A stretch of 64,000 nt of DNA. Source: Thermoanaerobaculum aquaticum. GTDB taxonomy: Bacteria > Acidobacteriota > Thermoanaerobaculia > Thermoanaerobaculales > Thermoanaerobaculaceae. Shown here piece by piece: positions 1 through 8,016 of the stretch (its first letter is position 1; every line of letters starts with the position of its first letter). The notes under the pieces are model-generated. The model saw nothing but the letters and a program-made list of their open reading frames with translations, searched no databases and was not told the origin of the DNA. The stretch is from NCBI RefSeq assembly GCF_000687145.1, contig NZ_JMFG01000018.1:21560-85559 (forward strand), read 5' to 3'. A program made the translations under genes and the position numbers.

Positions 1-815
1 CGGTGCAGGTGACCATTGCTCCTGCGGATACCACTGCGCCTTTGGTGAGCATCGTGGCTCCGGCAGCGGGGTCGGTTATTTCTTGCCAGGACACGGTCAT
101 CAAGGTGAGCGCCAGCGATGCCTCGGGGGTTGCTGGCGTGGAGGTGCAGGTGGACGGCGGGGCCTGGACCCCGGCCAGCTTCAACACCGCCACCGGTTAC
201 TGGGAGTTGACCTGGGCCAGCAGTGCCGCTCCTTCCGGCACCCACACTATTGCTGCCCGGGCCACCGATGCTTCCTGCGCCGCTAACGTCGGTACCGCCT
301 CGCCGGTTTCGGTCACCGTCAACAACGCCTGCGGTCTGGACGTTTCCAACTACCGTCTGGTTCAGATCAACGCCAGCTTCACCTACACCATCCCCGCCGG
401 TACCCGCATTGCCGACGGTGGCTACCTGGTCATTGCCCGCAACGCTAGCAAGGCGGCGTTTGAAGCCTTCTGGGGGGTGACGCTTCCCTCCAACGTGACG
501 TTCATCAACGCCGGCGGGGCTTTCCCGGTGATGAACGGTGACGAGCAGTTCACGCTTTACGACGCCGCAGGGAATAGGCTGGACGGTCGCACCGTCAAAA
601 TGCCCACCGGTGGCGGGTACACCGTACAACGCAAGGACCCCTGTCTGGCAGCGGGTAAGAGCACATCCTGGACCATCAGCTCGGCGAGCTGGGCTACCCC
701 CGGCACCGGCGCCGGCCCGGGGTGCGGCAAGGGCCTGGTGATCAACGAATTTGCCGACCCGGCGGGCAGCGGAGAGTACGTTTACGAGTTCATTGAGCTC
801 CACTACGACCGCTGA
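1..815 (+). CDS. C-terminal part of a secreted Ig-like / lamin-tail domain protein (5' end outside window)
   Basis: The reading frame is open from the window edge, so only the last 270 or so residues are seen. The first 105 residues form an Ig-like fold of the kind used as a spacer in secreted proteins (TAPLVSIVAP, then a VEVQVDGG strand). Residues of about 108-245 look like a lamin-tail domain: a DVSNYRLVQI strand, then a GGYLVIAR strand and a GDEQFTLYDAAGN strand. The last 25 residues repeat the typical lamin-tail opening (LVINEFADP ... EFIELHYDR) and then stop. This suggests an extracellular or surface multi-domain protein with no catalytic motif in the visible part. A strong terminator follows about 60 bp downstream. 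The domain names rest on pattern recognition, not a search. Confidence 0.6.
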   Translation, partial: VQVTIAPADTTAPLVSIVAPAAGSVISCQDTVIKVSASDASGVAGVEVQVDGGAWTPASFNTATGYWELTWASSAAPSGTHTIAARATDASCAANVGTASPVSVTVNNACGLDVSNYRLVQINASFTYTIPAGTRIADGGYLVIARNASKAAFEAFWGVTLPSNVTFINAGGAFPVMNGDEQFTLYDAAGNRLDGRTVKMPTGGGYTVQRKDPCLAAGKSTSWTISSASWATPGTGAGPGCGKGLVINEFADPAGSGEYVYEFIELHYDR

Positions 816-874
816 GGGCTCAGCACCGGGTTTTTCCGGCTGCTGATGCGCAGTAGCTTTGCCACAACCGAGCA

Positions 875-905
875 ACCCGGGGCCCACCTGGGCCCCGGGT
901 TTTTT
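875..905 (+). terminator. Rho-independent terminator of the lamin-tail gene
   Basis: A perfect 12-bp GC-rich stem (875-886 with 889-900) with an almost closed loop runs directly into a T tract ending at 905. It lies about 60 bp after the preceding stop codon. Confidence 0.92.
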
Positions 906-1003
906 GTACCGCCTTGGGCACAGAGTCGGAACTCCCGGTAGCGGGCGGACTGTGAGAAAGGCCTCTTGGCCTTCACCTTCGGCCCGTTGCGGCCGGAGAC
1001 CCT

Positions 1004-1033
1004 TTGACTTAGCGGCGGAAGACAGGGTAGCCT
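1004..1033 (+). promoter_or_regulatory. Sigma-70 type promoter, leaderless configuration
   Basis: TTGACT (1004-1009), an 18-bp spacer and TAGCCT (1028-1033) lie upstream of the ATG at 1041. Only 7 nt separate the -10 hexamer from the start codon and no Shine-Dalgarno sequence is present, so the transcript probably begins at or next to the ATG. Confidence 0.6.
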
Positions 1034-1040
1034 TGCGCTG

Positions 1041-2087
1041 ATGGTACGCAACTCGGCGGCTTTGCGCCTGTCTTCGTGGGTTGGGAAGCTGGGACGCGGC
1101 TCAGCGGTGCTGCGCTTTGGCGAGCAAAGGCTGGTCCTGCATGTGGATGCCGGGGCTATTACCTCCGTGGAGGGCAACGACGGGGAGATTCTGGCGGCGG
1201 CTTTCGGTTTGCCTCCGGAAGGCGATTGGTTTGCCGAAGCCCGCGCCGCGGTGAGCCAGAAGCTGGTGACCCCGGAGGAAGCGGCAGCGGTGTTGAAGCG
1301 TGCCTTGACGAGCCAGCTCAAGGCCTTTTTTGCCGATCCCCAGGCCACCCTGGAGCTCTTCCCCGGGGATCCGCGGCCGGCCAGCGGCTTTGTGGTTTCC
1401 TACCCCCACGTGGTTTACGAGCTGGTGCTCAGGGAGGGCGGGGAAGGACTGATGCCGGTGTTTTTGCCCGATCCCTCGGCGGTTTTGAAGCGGCTTCCGG
1501 GCTTCAGCCGGTGGGTGGGTGAGCTGGGCCTGCCCGAGGAGGCGCTGGCCATCCTGGCCAAGGTAAACGACATGCGGAGCGCGGAGGCCATTGCCGAGCC
1601 TTCTCCTTACGGCAAAGACATGGTCTACCGCTTCTTGGGGGCCACCGTGGGTGCCGGGCTGGTGGAAGCGGAGGAGCTTGCTTTGGAGAAGACCCAGCTG
1701 GACACCACCGAACCCGAACCTCCGCCCCGGCGCAAGCGCCGCTGGTGGTGGATTTTTCCGGCGGTGCTGGTGGTGGCCGCGGGGTTATACCTCTCCCGGC
1801 CTTTCCTCCAGCCCGGACCAAAATCCACCCAGGGGCCGTGGAGCATTGCCGTGGGTGGGGCTTGTCAGCCCGCAGAATTGGAGCAGCTTTACCGCTTGCA
1901 GGCCAGGGATAAGGAAAAGCTGCGGGTGGTCCCGTTTGGCGATGCCAGTCAGCCTTGCTACCGGTTGGTTTGGGGGGCCTTTGCCAGCCGGGAGCAGGCG
2001 GAGGCCGCTCTGTCCGCCGTGCCTGAGAGCTATCTGCAAAAGGGTTTTCAACCCCACGCTGTGCTTGTGACCGACAACTCCCGTTGA
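1041..2087 (+). CDS. Membrane-anchored protein with PATAN-like N-region and SPOR-like C-terminus
   Basis: This 348-residue protein is not assigned to a named family. The first 220 residues are rich in short alpha/beta units (VLRFGEQRLVLHVDAGAITSV) resembling the DUF4388/PATAN domains of nearby proteins. A basic stretch (RRKRRWWW) precedes one predicted membrane helix near residues 235-253. The C-terminal 75 residues (VVPFGDASQPCYRLVWGAF, then ASREQAEAAL) look like a SPOR-type repeat, a fold that binds denuded peptidoglycan. The likely topology is a cytoplasmic N-terminus, one membrane pass and a periplasmic SPOR-like end. The ATG was chosen because a promoter sits directly before it. The next gene begins within about 35 bp and has a clear PATAN/J-domain architecture, so the two probably work together in regulation or envelope-linked signalling. 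Confidence 0.65.
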   Translation: MVRNSAALRLSSWVGKLGRGSAVLRFGEQRLVLHVDAGAITSVEGNDGEILAAAFGLPPEGDWFAEARAAVSQKLVTPEEAAAVLKRALTSQLKAFFADPQATLELFPGDPRPASGFVVSYPHVVYELVLREGGEGLMPVFLPDPSAVLKRLPGFSRWVGELGLPEEALAILAKVNDMRSAEAIAEPSPYGKDMVYRFLGATVGAGLVEAEELALEKTQLDTTEPEPPPRRKRRWWWIFPAVLVVAAGLYLSRPFLQPGPKSTQGPWSIAVGGACQPAELEQLYRLQARDKEKLRVVPFGDASQPCYRLVWGAFASREQAEAALSAVPESYLQKGFQPHAVLVTDNSR

Positions 2088-2120
2088 TTGGCGGGGGTGG
2101 GTGGTATAGACTTACAACAA

Positions 2121-3596
2121 ATGGAGCGGTTGGGTGTTTCCACGGGCCAACTGGGGGCCGGCGAGGTCGCGGGGCTTTTGCGCCGCCTTTACCAGGGCTT
2201 AGCCAGCGGCCGTCTGGAGCTGAGAAACCAGCAGGGGGTTCGCTGTTTTTGGCTGGAGGCTGGGCAGGTGCGGGCGGTGGAAAGCGAGGTGGAGGAAGAA
2301 AAGCTCGGCCAGTGGTTGGTGGACCGCGGCCTTTTAGAACGTGAACAGCTGGCTCTCACCTTGCTCCGCCAAGAAAACGGCGAGCTTTTTGGCGATTTGC
2401 TGTTGCGCCAGGGGGTGGTGGAGGCGGAGCAGCTGCACGAGGAGCTGGTGGAGCGGGCGGCGTTGATTTTGAGCAGGCTGCTTCCGGCTCCGGTGAGCTT
2501 CGAGTTTAAACCTGGGGAAAAGGGGGATCCACGTACCTGCGTGTTGGACGTAACCATGGGGGACCTCCTGCTGCGAGCCATCCGCCGCCTTCCCGATGGC
2601 GAGATCCTTCAAAAGCTCATCAACCCCAAAGCGTTTGTTTGCGCCCAGAGCGACGTGCTGTTGCGGGAGCAAAAGGTGCACCTGTCGGCCAGCGAGGCGT
2701 TCCTGCTTTCGCGGGTCAACGGTCGCACCACCACCGACCAGCTCCGCCGTCTGGTGCCCTTTTCCGAGGAGGACTTCGTCAAGGCTTTGGCCGGTTTGAT
2801 TACCGCGGGGCTCGTGGAGCTTGCCGATGCCCCGCCGCAAGCCCCCGTGCGCCTGACGCTCACGCAGGAAGAGCCTGAGGTGCGGGTGGATGAAACCGTG
2901 GCGTTTGAGCCCCACCAGGCAGCCGAGCACCAGCGGGTGTTGAAGCTGGCCAGTGAAATCGAGCGCCAGCACTACTACCGACGGCTGGGTCTGTCACCGG
3001 GAGCTACCCAGGATCAAATTCACGAGCGGTACCGGGAGCTGGCCCGCATGTTCCACCCCGATCGTGCCTCGGAGCCGCACCTGCGCACCCTCCGCTCGGA
3101 GCTGGCGCGAATCTTCAACGCGGTCAAAGATGCCTACGATACCCTCTCCGAACCCGAAAGACGGGCCCGCTACGATCAGTTCCTCAGGCAGGCGGAAGCC
3201 GGGCACGAGGACTTTCAAGAAGAAGAGCGACGGCGGAAGGCGCAGCTGGAGCTGGCGCGGGCCAGCAAAAAGCAAGCGGACCTGTTGCTGAAAGCGGGAG
3301 ACTACGGCGGGGCGTTGCCGCTTTTAGAACAGGCTGCCCGCTTTGCCCCCGAAGCCGACACCCTGCTGCTTTTAGCGCGGGTGGAGCTGCGTAACCCCAT
3401 GTGGGGCCAGAGGGCCCTTTCGCACCTGCGAATGGCGGTGTCCCTGGACCCCCAGCTGACCCCCGCGTGGCTGGAGCTGGCGCGTTTCTGGTTCAAGCGC
3501 CGGCAGGTTCAAAGGGCCCTGGCCTGCGTGGAGAAGGTCCTGGAGTACGATCCCAAGAACGCTGAGGCTCTGGAGCTTCGGCGGCAAATGAAATAG
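2121..3596 (+). CDS. PATAN (DUF4388) protein with J domain and TPR repeats
   Basis: The protein has 491 residues. Domains in order: a DUF4388/PATAN region (GQLGAGEVAGLLRRLYQG onward, about residues 5-240), a J domain with the HPD tripeptide at His312 (HYYRRLGLSPG begins near 284) and TPR-like helices from about residue 375 to the end. J domains stimulate the ATPase of Hsp70, so DnaK, encoded 4 kb away, is a plausible partner. PATAN domains are associated with bacterial signalling and gliding-type regulators. The ATG at 2121 opens the PATAN domain directly. An in-frame TTG at 2088, abutting the previous stop codon, would add 11 residues and is the alternative. No signal peptide is visible, so a cytoplasmic location is expected. 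It is followed after 3 bp by a NYN-type RNase gene in the same operon. Confidence 0.8.
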   Translation: MERLGVSTGQLGAGEVAGLLRRLYQGLASGRLELRNQQGVRCFWLEAGQVRAVESEVEEEKLGQWLVDRGLLEREQLALTLLRQENGELFGDLLLRQGVVEAEQLHEELVERAALILSRLLPAPVSFEFKPGEKGDPRTCVLDVTMGDLLLRAIRRLPDGEILQKLINPKAFVCAQSDVLLREQKVHLSASEAFLLSRVNGRTTTDQLRRLVPFSEEDFVKALAGLITAGLVELADAPPQAPVRLTLTQEEPEVRVDETVAFEPHQAAEHQRVLKLASEIERQHYYRRLGLSPGATQDQIHERYRELARMFHPDRASEPHLRTLRSELARIFNAVKDAYDTLSEPERRARYDQFLRQAEAGHEDFQEEERRRKAQLELARASKKQADLLLKAGDYGGALPLLEQAARFAPEADTLLLLARVELRNPMWGQRALSHLRMAVSLDPQLTPAWLELARFWFKRRQVQRALACVEKVLEYDPKNAEALELRRQMK

Positions 3597-3599
3597 GCC

Positions 3600-4055
3600 A
3601 TGCCCTGGGTGGTGGACGGGAACAACGTGGCGGGGGGTACCGCCCGTGAGGCTACCCGGCGAGCGGTTCTGGCCCTGGCCCACCGGGAAAAACTCAAGGT
3701 CGTGCTCTTCTTCGATGGAGCCCCACCGCCGGGCACACCCGCTGTGGAGCACCTGGGGGCGGTGGAGGTGCGGTACGTGCCGCACGCCGATTCCGCCATC
3801 CTGGCCCTGTTGCAGCAGGGTGGCCGGGGGTGGCGGCTGGTGAGCTCGGACCAGGCTTTGGCGAGCAAGGCCCGCAGTTTGGGGGCGGAGGTGGTTTCGG
3901 TTGGGGAGTTTTGGCGCAAGCTGGAGGGATGGGAAGCCACGAATAAAGGTGAGCCCAGGTTTTCCGCGGGCGAAGAGATGGACTACCGCCTCGGAGTCAC
4001 ACCGCTGCCCCAGGAGCCCCTTCGGGTTCGGCGCAAGCGACGGAAAAGCTTTTGA
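3600..4055 (+). CDS. NYN-domain (YacP/Rae1-like) predicted ribonuclease
   Basis: This 151-residue protein opens with PWVVDGNNVAGG, the first acidic strand of the NYN/PIN-like fold. It has further acidic positions in VVLFFDGAPPP, PHADSAILALL and LVSSDQALASKA, the usual layout of a metal-binding nuclease site. Family members such as YacP/Rae1 cut RNA, in Bacillus on the ribosome. The C-terminal tail (from about residue 130) is basic and ends RVRRKRRKSF, which would suit RNA binding. The start lies 3 bp after the J-domain gene, so translation is probably coupled. The gene converges on ackA with only 4 bp between the stop codons and no terminator visible. Confidence 0.75.
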   Translation: MPWVVDGNNVAGGTAREATRRAVLALAHREKLKVVLFFDGAPPPGTPAVEHLGAVEVRYVPHADSAILALLQQGGRGWRLVSSDQALASKARSLGAEVVSVGEFWRKLEGWEATNKGEPRFSAGEEMDYRLGVTPLPQEPLRVRRKRRKSF

Positions 4056-4059
4056 AGCG

Positions 4060-5325
4060 CTACCTGGGCGCTTCGTTGCCGGGAACGGCAAAGCTGGGCA
4101 TCACACCAGCCAGCACCCGGACGGTGTCCCTGGCAATCACGCGCTCTTCGTTGGTGGGGATTACCGCCACCGCCACCGGGCTTTCCTTTTGCGAGATGAG
4201 GCTGGGGGTCTGTGGTTTGACCGCCATGTTGGCCGTGGGGTCCAGCTTGATGCCCAGAAACTCCAGCCCTTGCAGGGACTGGGCACGAATGGCCGGGGCG
4301 TTTTCGCCAATGCCGCCGGTGAAGGTCACGGCGTCCAGACCCCCAAGGGCAGCGGCGTAAGCGCCGATGTACTTGCGGATGCGGTAGCAGAAGATTTCCA
4401 CTGCTAACTGCGCCCGGCGGTTGCCGGCTTCGGCGGCGGCCAGCACCTCCCGCATGTCCGAGGAAACGCCGGAAATGCCGTAAAGCCCCGAGTGCTTGTT
4501 GAGCATGGCGTTGAGCTGCGAAAGGGAAAGCTCCTCCACCGCTTGCACCCAGGGCAGGATGGCGGGATCCAAATCGCCACAGCGGGTGCCCATAAGTAAG
4601 CCCTCCAGGGGTGTAAACCCCATGCTGGTGTCAATGGAGCGGCCGCGGTCAATGGCCGCCATGGAGCAGCCGTTACCCAAATGGCAGGTAACGATCTTGA
4701 GGGTTTCCAGCGGCTTGCCCAACAGCGCTGCGGTGCGGATGGCCACGTAGCGGTGGGAGGTGCCGTGGAACCCGTAGCGGCGGATGCCGTGGCGGGTGTA
4801 AAGCTCGTAGGGAAGGCCGTAAATGAAGGCTCGGGACGGCATGGACTGGTGGTACGCGGTGTCAAAGACCGCCACGTGGGGGACGTTGGGCAAAAGCGCC
4901 CGGGCGGCCCGCAGGCCCCGGAGGTTGTGGGGGTTGTGGAGCGGCGCCAGAACCACGCACTCCTCGATCATGGCCTCCACTTCGTCGGTTACCAGCACCG
5001 AAGAGGCAAACTTCTCGCCCCCATGCACCACCCGGTGGCCTACGGCTTCAATTTGCGAGATGTCGGTGAGCACCCCGTGCTCGGGGTGAACCAGGACCTT
5101 AAGCACCTTTTCCACCGCTGCCCGATGTTCCAGGATTTCGCAGATTTCCTGATAAGGCTTGCGGTCAGCTACCTGCAAAACCAACCGCGAATCGGGCAGG
5201 CCAATCTTTTCCACCGCACCGCGAGCCAGGGTCTGGTCGGTGTTGTGTTCGATGGCCTCCAGGGAGGTCTCGATGACCTGAAACTTCACGGAGGATGACC
5301 CGCAGTTGAGAACCAGGATTTTCAT
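4060..5325 (-). CDS. ackA: Acetate kinase
   Basis: This enzyme interconverts acetate plus ATP and acetyl phosphate plus ADP, the last step of substrate-level ATP formation from acetyl-CoA. Family hallmarks are the N-terminal LVLNCGSSSVKFQ, FDTAYHQSMP, the substrate-binding HLGNGCSMAAI and the GGIGENAPAIR loop near the C-terminus. At 421 residues it is about 20 longer than usual, the excess lying in an unstructured tail after RVLAGVMPSF. The start is preceded by AGAGGTGAG at good spacing. It follows a hydroxyacyl-CoA dehydrogenase gene by 50 bp and is probably co-transcribed with it. No phosphate acetyltransferase gene is in the window, so the partner enzyme must lie elsewhere. Confidence 0.97.
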   Translation of the reverse strand: MKILVLNCGSSSVKFQVIETSLEAIEHNTDQTLARGAVEKIGLPDSRLVLQVADRKPYQEICEILEHRAAVEKVLKVLVHPEHGVLTDISQIEAVGHRVVHGGEKFASSVLVTDEVEAMIEECVVLAPLHNPHNLRGLRAARALLPNVPHVAVFDTAYHQSMPSRAFIYGLPYELYTRHGIRRYGFHGTSHRYVAIRTAALLGKPLETLKIVTCHLGNGCSMAAIDRGRSIDTSMGFTPLEGLLMGTRCGDLDPAILPWVQAVEELSLSQLNAMLNKHSGLYGISGVSSDMREVLAAAEAGNRRAQLAVEIFCYRIRKYIGAYAAALGGLDAVTFTGGIGENAPAIRAQSLQGLEFLGIKLDPTANMAVKPQTPSLISQKESPVAVAVIPTNEERVIARDTVRVLAGVMPSFAVPGNEAPR

Positions 5326-5375
5326 GAGCTCACCTCTTTGCTAGCAGTTTGCCGCAATTTCCCAAGCCAAAAAAA

Positions 5376-6287
5376 TCACGCGAGCTGGGGCACGTCATCG
5401 GGCAAGCGGTCGGTGCGGTTGCGGTTTTCGTCGTAGCTGAAAAAGCCCTTGCCCGCCCGCGCCCCGGTGTGCCCGGCCCGTACCAGCTTGCGCAACAGGG
5501 GACAGGGGCGAAACTTGGGATCCCCGGTTTCCTCAAACAGGTGCTGGAGCCAGTTGAGGATCTTGTGCAGGCCCACGCGGTCCGCCCACTCCAGCGGCCC
5601 CATGCGGAAGTCGTAACCCAGCTTCATGGCCAAATCCACCTCGGCAGCGGAAGCCACCCCTTCCATGACCACGTACATGGCTTCGTTGACCAGGGCCAGC
5701 ACGATGCGGGTGGTCACAAAACCCGGGGATTCGAACACCTCGATGGGCACCTTCCCCAGCACTCGGGCGAAGTGCCTGGCTACCTCAAAAGCCTCGTTGG
5801 ACGTCACTTGCCCGCGCACCACCTCCACCACGCGGGTGGTGGGCACCGGGTAAAGGAAGTGCATGCCCAGCACCCGTTCCGGGTACTTGAGCCCGGAAGC
5901 CAGCTCGGTAATGGAAAGCGTGGAGGTGTTCACCACGATGGGGACATGGGGAGCGAGGAGCTGGTCCAGCTCGGAGAGGAGGTTTTTCTTGTCCTGAAAG
6001 TCCTCGTGGATGGTCTCGATGGCCAGCTGGCAGGCGTCAATGCCGTCGTAGCTGGCGGTGAAGGTAATGCGGCTTAAGATGGCCCGCTTTTCAGCACCGG
6101 TAAGGGTCCAGCGTTCCACCTGGTGCTGGAGGGCCTCGTCCAGCATCTTCCGCACTACCTCGGCCCTCTCTGGGTTGATTTCTTTAAGCAAAACGGAAAG
6201 GCCGGCTTGCGAGACCTTGGTGGCAATGGACCGCCCCATGATCCCGCCGCCGATGACCGCCACCTGGTGAAGTTCTGGTGTCCCCAT
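5376..6287 (-). CDS. 3-hydroxyacyl-CoA (3-hydroxybutyryl-CoA) dehydrogenase
   Basis: This 303-residue, single-domain enzyme oxidises L-3-hydroxyacyl-CoA with NAD+, or runs in reverse in butanoyl-CoA formation. The Rossmann fold starts at residue 8 (VAVIGGGIMGRSIA). ETIHEDFQDKKNLLSELD and NTSTLSI are standard, and the catalytic His is in GMHFLYPVP. The C-terminal dimerisation half contains SPGFVTTRI and KLGYDFRMGPLEWADRVG. The length matches stand-alone bacterial HBD/PaaH proteins rather than fused FadB. It has its own promoter in the gap after the sigma-factor gene, with the -10 element 8 nt before the ATG, so translation is probably leaderless. It is likely to share a transcript with ackA. 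Confidence 0.92.
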   Translation of the reverse strand: MGTPELHQVAVIGGGIMGRSIATKVSQAGLSVLLKEINPERAEVVRKMLDEALQHQVERWTLTGAEKRAILSRITFTASYDGIDACQLAIETIHEDFQDKKNLLSELDQLLAPHVPIVVNTSTLSITELASGLKYPERVLGMHFLYPVPTTRVVEVVRGQVTSNEAFEVARHFARVLGKVPIEVFESPGFVTTRIVLALVNEAMYVVMEGVASAAEVDLAMKLGYDFRMGPLEWADRVGLHKILNWLQHLFEETGDPKFRPCPLLRKLVRAGHTGARAGKGFFSYDENRNRTDRLPDDVPQLA

Positions 6288-6295
6288 ACTTGTGA

Positions 6296-6324
6296 AATAT
6301 AGAACAAGGTCACCGGAAAAGCAA
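6296..6324 (-). promoter_or_regulatory. Promoter of the hydroxyacyl-CoA dehydrogenase - ackA unit
   Basis: On the minus strand TTGCTT (6324-6319), a 17-bp spacer and TATATT (6301-6296) lie 8 nt before the ATG at 6287. The element fits wholly in the 45-bp gap after the sigma gene, separating this unit from the heat-shock operon. Confidence 0.65.
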
Positions 6325-6332
6325 GGGTGCCT

Positions 6333-7187
6333 TCAGTTGAGGTAGGAGGCGAGGGCCCGGGCCTTGCTGGAGCGCCGGAGCTTGGCTAATGCGAGGTTTT
6401 CAATTTGCCGCACGCGCTCCCGGGAGATCCCCAGCATCTCACCTATTTCCCGCAAGGTGCGGGGCTGGTCGTCCTCCAGGCCAAAGCGCAGGGAGAGGAT
6501 CTGCCGCTCCTTGTCGCTGAGCTCCTCCAGGGCCTCTTTCAGGGTTTCCTGAAAGGATTGGCGCAGGAGCTCTTCGTCGGCGTCGGGGATCACGTACTGC
6601 TCCAATAGGTCCCCGAACTCGGCTTCCTCTTCCTCGCCCACCGGCTCGTTGAGGGAGAGGAAGTTCTGGTTGGAAGCCAAAAGCGTGCGCACCTCTTCCA
6701 CCGGCAAGCTCATCTCTTCCGCCAGCTCCTCCTCGGTGGGAGCCCGCTCCAGCTCGCGACCTAAGGCCTGGCGGGAGCGCTCCAGGCGGTACAGCACGTT
6801 GGCCTGCTTCTGGGGCAGGCGGAAGCTCACCCCGTGCTCGGAAAGGGCGTGGAGGATGGCCTGGCGGATCCACCACACGGCGTAGGTGATGAACTTCACG
6901 TTCTTTTTGGGGTCGAACTTTTTGGCTGCTTGAATGAGGCCAATGTTGCCCTCGTTGATGAGGTCCAAAAGGCTAATACGCGAGTGCCGGAAGCGCTTGG
7001 CGTAGGCCACCACAAACCGCAAGTTAGCTTCCACCAGCTGGCGGAGGGCTTCGGCGTCGCCCTTTTGAATGCGCTCGGCCAGCTCCCGTTCCTCTTCCGG
7101 TGTCAATTGCCGGAAGCGGCCAATTTCCTGAAGGTAGCGCCGCAACAGCGCCGCCTCAGGGTCGTAGCGGTGCTCATCGTGGGTCAT
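6333..7187 (-). CDS. Sigma-70 family RNA polymerase sigma factor (group 2 type) in the hspR operon
   Basis: The 284-residue protein has region 1.2 (DPEAALLRRYLQEIGRF), region 2 with LLDLINEGNIGLIQAAKKFD and the -10 recognition/melting helix FITYAVWWIRQAI, region 3 (FRLPQKQ ... PTEEELAEEM) and region 4 with the helix-turn-helix LREIGEMLGISRERVRQIE. Region 1.1 of primary sigma factors is absent, so this is a group 2 or heat-shock-type alternative sigma, although its promoter-contact helices look close to RpoD. Its ATG overlaps the hspR stop by 4 bp, so it should be translationally coupled and controlled by HspR together with dnaK. Target promoters cannot be read from the sequence. Confidence 0.9.
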   Translation of the reverse strand: MTHDEHRYDPEAALLRRYLQEIGRFRQLTPEEERELAERIQKGDAEALRQLVEANLRFVVAYAKRFRHSRISLLDLINEGNIGLIQAAKKFDPKKNVKFITYAVWWIRQAILHALSEHGVSFRLPQKQANVLYRLERSRQALGRELERAPTEEELAEEMSLPVEEVRTLLASNQNFLSLNEPVGEEEEAEFGDLLEQYVIPDADEELLRQSFQETLKEALEELSDKERQILSLRFGLEDDQPRTLREIGEMLGISRERVRQIENLALAKLRRSSKARALASYLN

Positions 7188-7564
7188 TCGTCCTCGCTAC
7201 GGACCAAGCCGTGGTAAGGGCGGGGCACCAGGGCGTGCTCCCGCGCCACCCCGCCTTTCTTGGCCAGCTCCCGCTCCAGCGCTTCGGCTAGTCGGCTCAC
7301 CTCCGCCTGGAGGGCGTCAATTTGGTCCTTCATCCTCAAGATAACCTCGACTCCTGCCAAGTTTACTCCCATGTCGCGGGTGAGGGTGAGGATGAACTCC
7401 AGGCGCTCGCAGGTGGCTTCATCGTAAAGACGGGTGTTGCCCTCGCTGCGGGCTGGGCGAATGAGGCCTTCCCTTTCGTAAAGGCGCAGCGTTTGCGGGT
7501 GGATGTTGTAGCGCTTGGCCACCCACGAGATCATGTGGTAGCGACGGGGAGCTTTGGCGCTCAT
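7184..7564 (-). CDS. hspR: MerR-family heat-shock repressor HspR
   Basis: This 126-residue MerR-type regulator has an N-terminal winged helix (MISWVAKRYNIHPQTLRLYE then REGLIRP and NTRLYDEATCERLEFI), followed by a coiled coil (about residues 75-105) for dimerisation. HspR represses dnaK-type operons by binding the HAIR inverted repeat, with DnaK as co-repressor in actinobacteria. Here the gene lies in the dnaK operon itself, overlaps the stop of the upstream small heat-shock gene by 4 bp and overlaps the downstream sigma gene by 4 bp. A HAIR-like element lies on the dnaK promoter, so autoregulation is expected. The C-terminal tail is short and carries no extra domain. Confidence 0.9.
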   Translation of the reverse strand: MSAKAPRRYHMISWVAKRYNIHPQTLRLYEREGLIRPARSEGNTRLYDEATCERLEFILTLTRDMGVNLAGVEVILRMKDQIDALQAEVSRLAEALERELAKKGGVAREHALVPRPYHGLVRSEDE

Positions 7565-8001
7565 GTGGCCTCCCGAGCAATGTGGATGCTCCGGGCGGAG
7601 CCTCTGGGCTTGGGCAGGCGAACCGCAAGCACGCCCCGGGATAGGGTTGCCTCAAACGGGGGCACCACCGGCGAGGGGAGCGGAACCACCCGGTGAAAAC
7701 GGCCGCGGGGCCGTTCCATGCGCAGCAGCGTTTCTTCTGTGTCGCCGCTGTCAGATCCCATGACGCCAAAGATCACGAGCCTTTCGCCTTCCAGCTCCAC
7801 GTGCACGTCCTGGGCAGCCACGCCGGGCAGCTCCGCTTCCACCACGACTTCGCTGTCGGTTTCGTACACATCCACCGGTGGGAAGGTAACGGCACCGGAG
7901 GTCAAGCGCGAGGGAGCTAGAAAGGCCGATTCCAGCAGGGCCTGCATCCTCTCGGAAAGGCTTTCCAGCTCGCGGAAAACGTGCCAGTCTAGCTCCCTCA
8001 T
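7561..8001 (-). CDS. Small heat shock protein, Hsp20 / alpha-crystallin family
   Basis: The 146-residue protein has an alpha-crystallin domain from about residue 42 (FPPVDVYETDSEVVVEAELPG) to 135, including DVHVELEGERLVIFG and the closing LSRGVLAVRLPK strand, which corresponds to the family A-x-x-x-G-V-L motif. The short helical N-terminus (WHVFRELESLSERMQALLE) is typical. It acts as an ATP-independent holdase that passes clients to DnaK. The gene starts 15 bp after dnaK and overlaps hspR, so it is the second gene of the heat-shock operon. A second Hsp20 is encoded near 33 kb under a matching promoter. Confidence 0.93.
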   Translation of the reverse strand: MRELDWHVFRELESLSERMQALLESAFLAPSRLTSGAVTFPPVDVYETDSEVVVEAELPGVAAQDVHVELEGERLVIFGVMGSDSGDTEETLLRMERPRGRFHRVVPLPSPVVPPFEATLSRGVLAVRLPKPRGSARSIHIAREAT

Positions 8002-8016
8002 GGCGTCTCTCCCATT

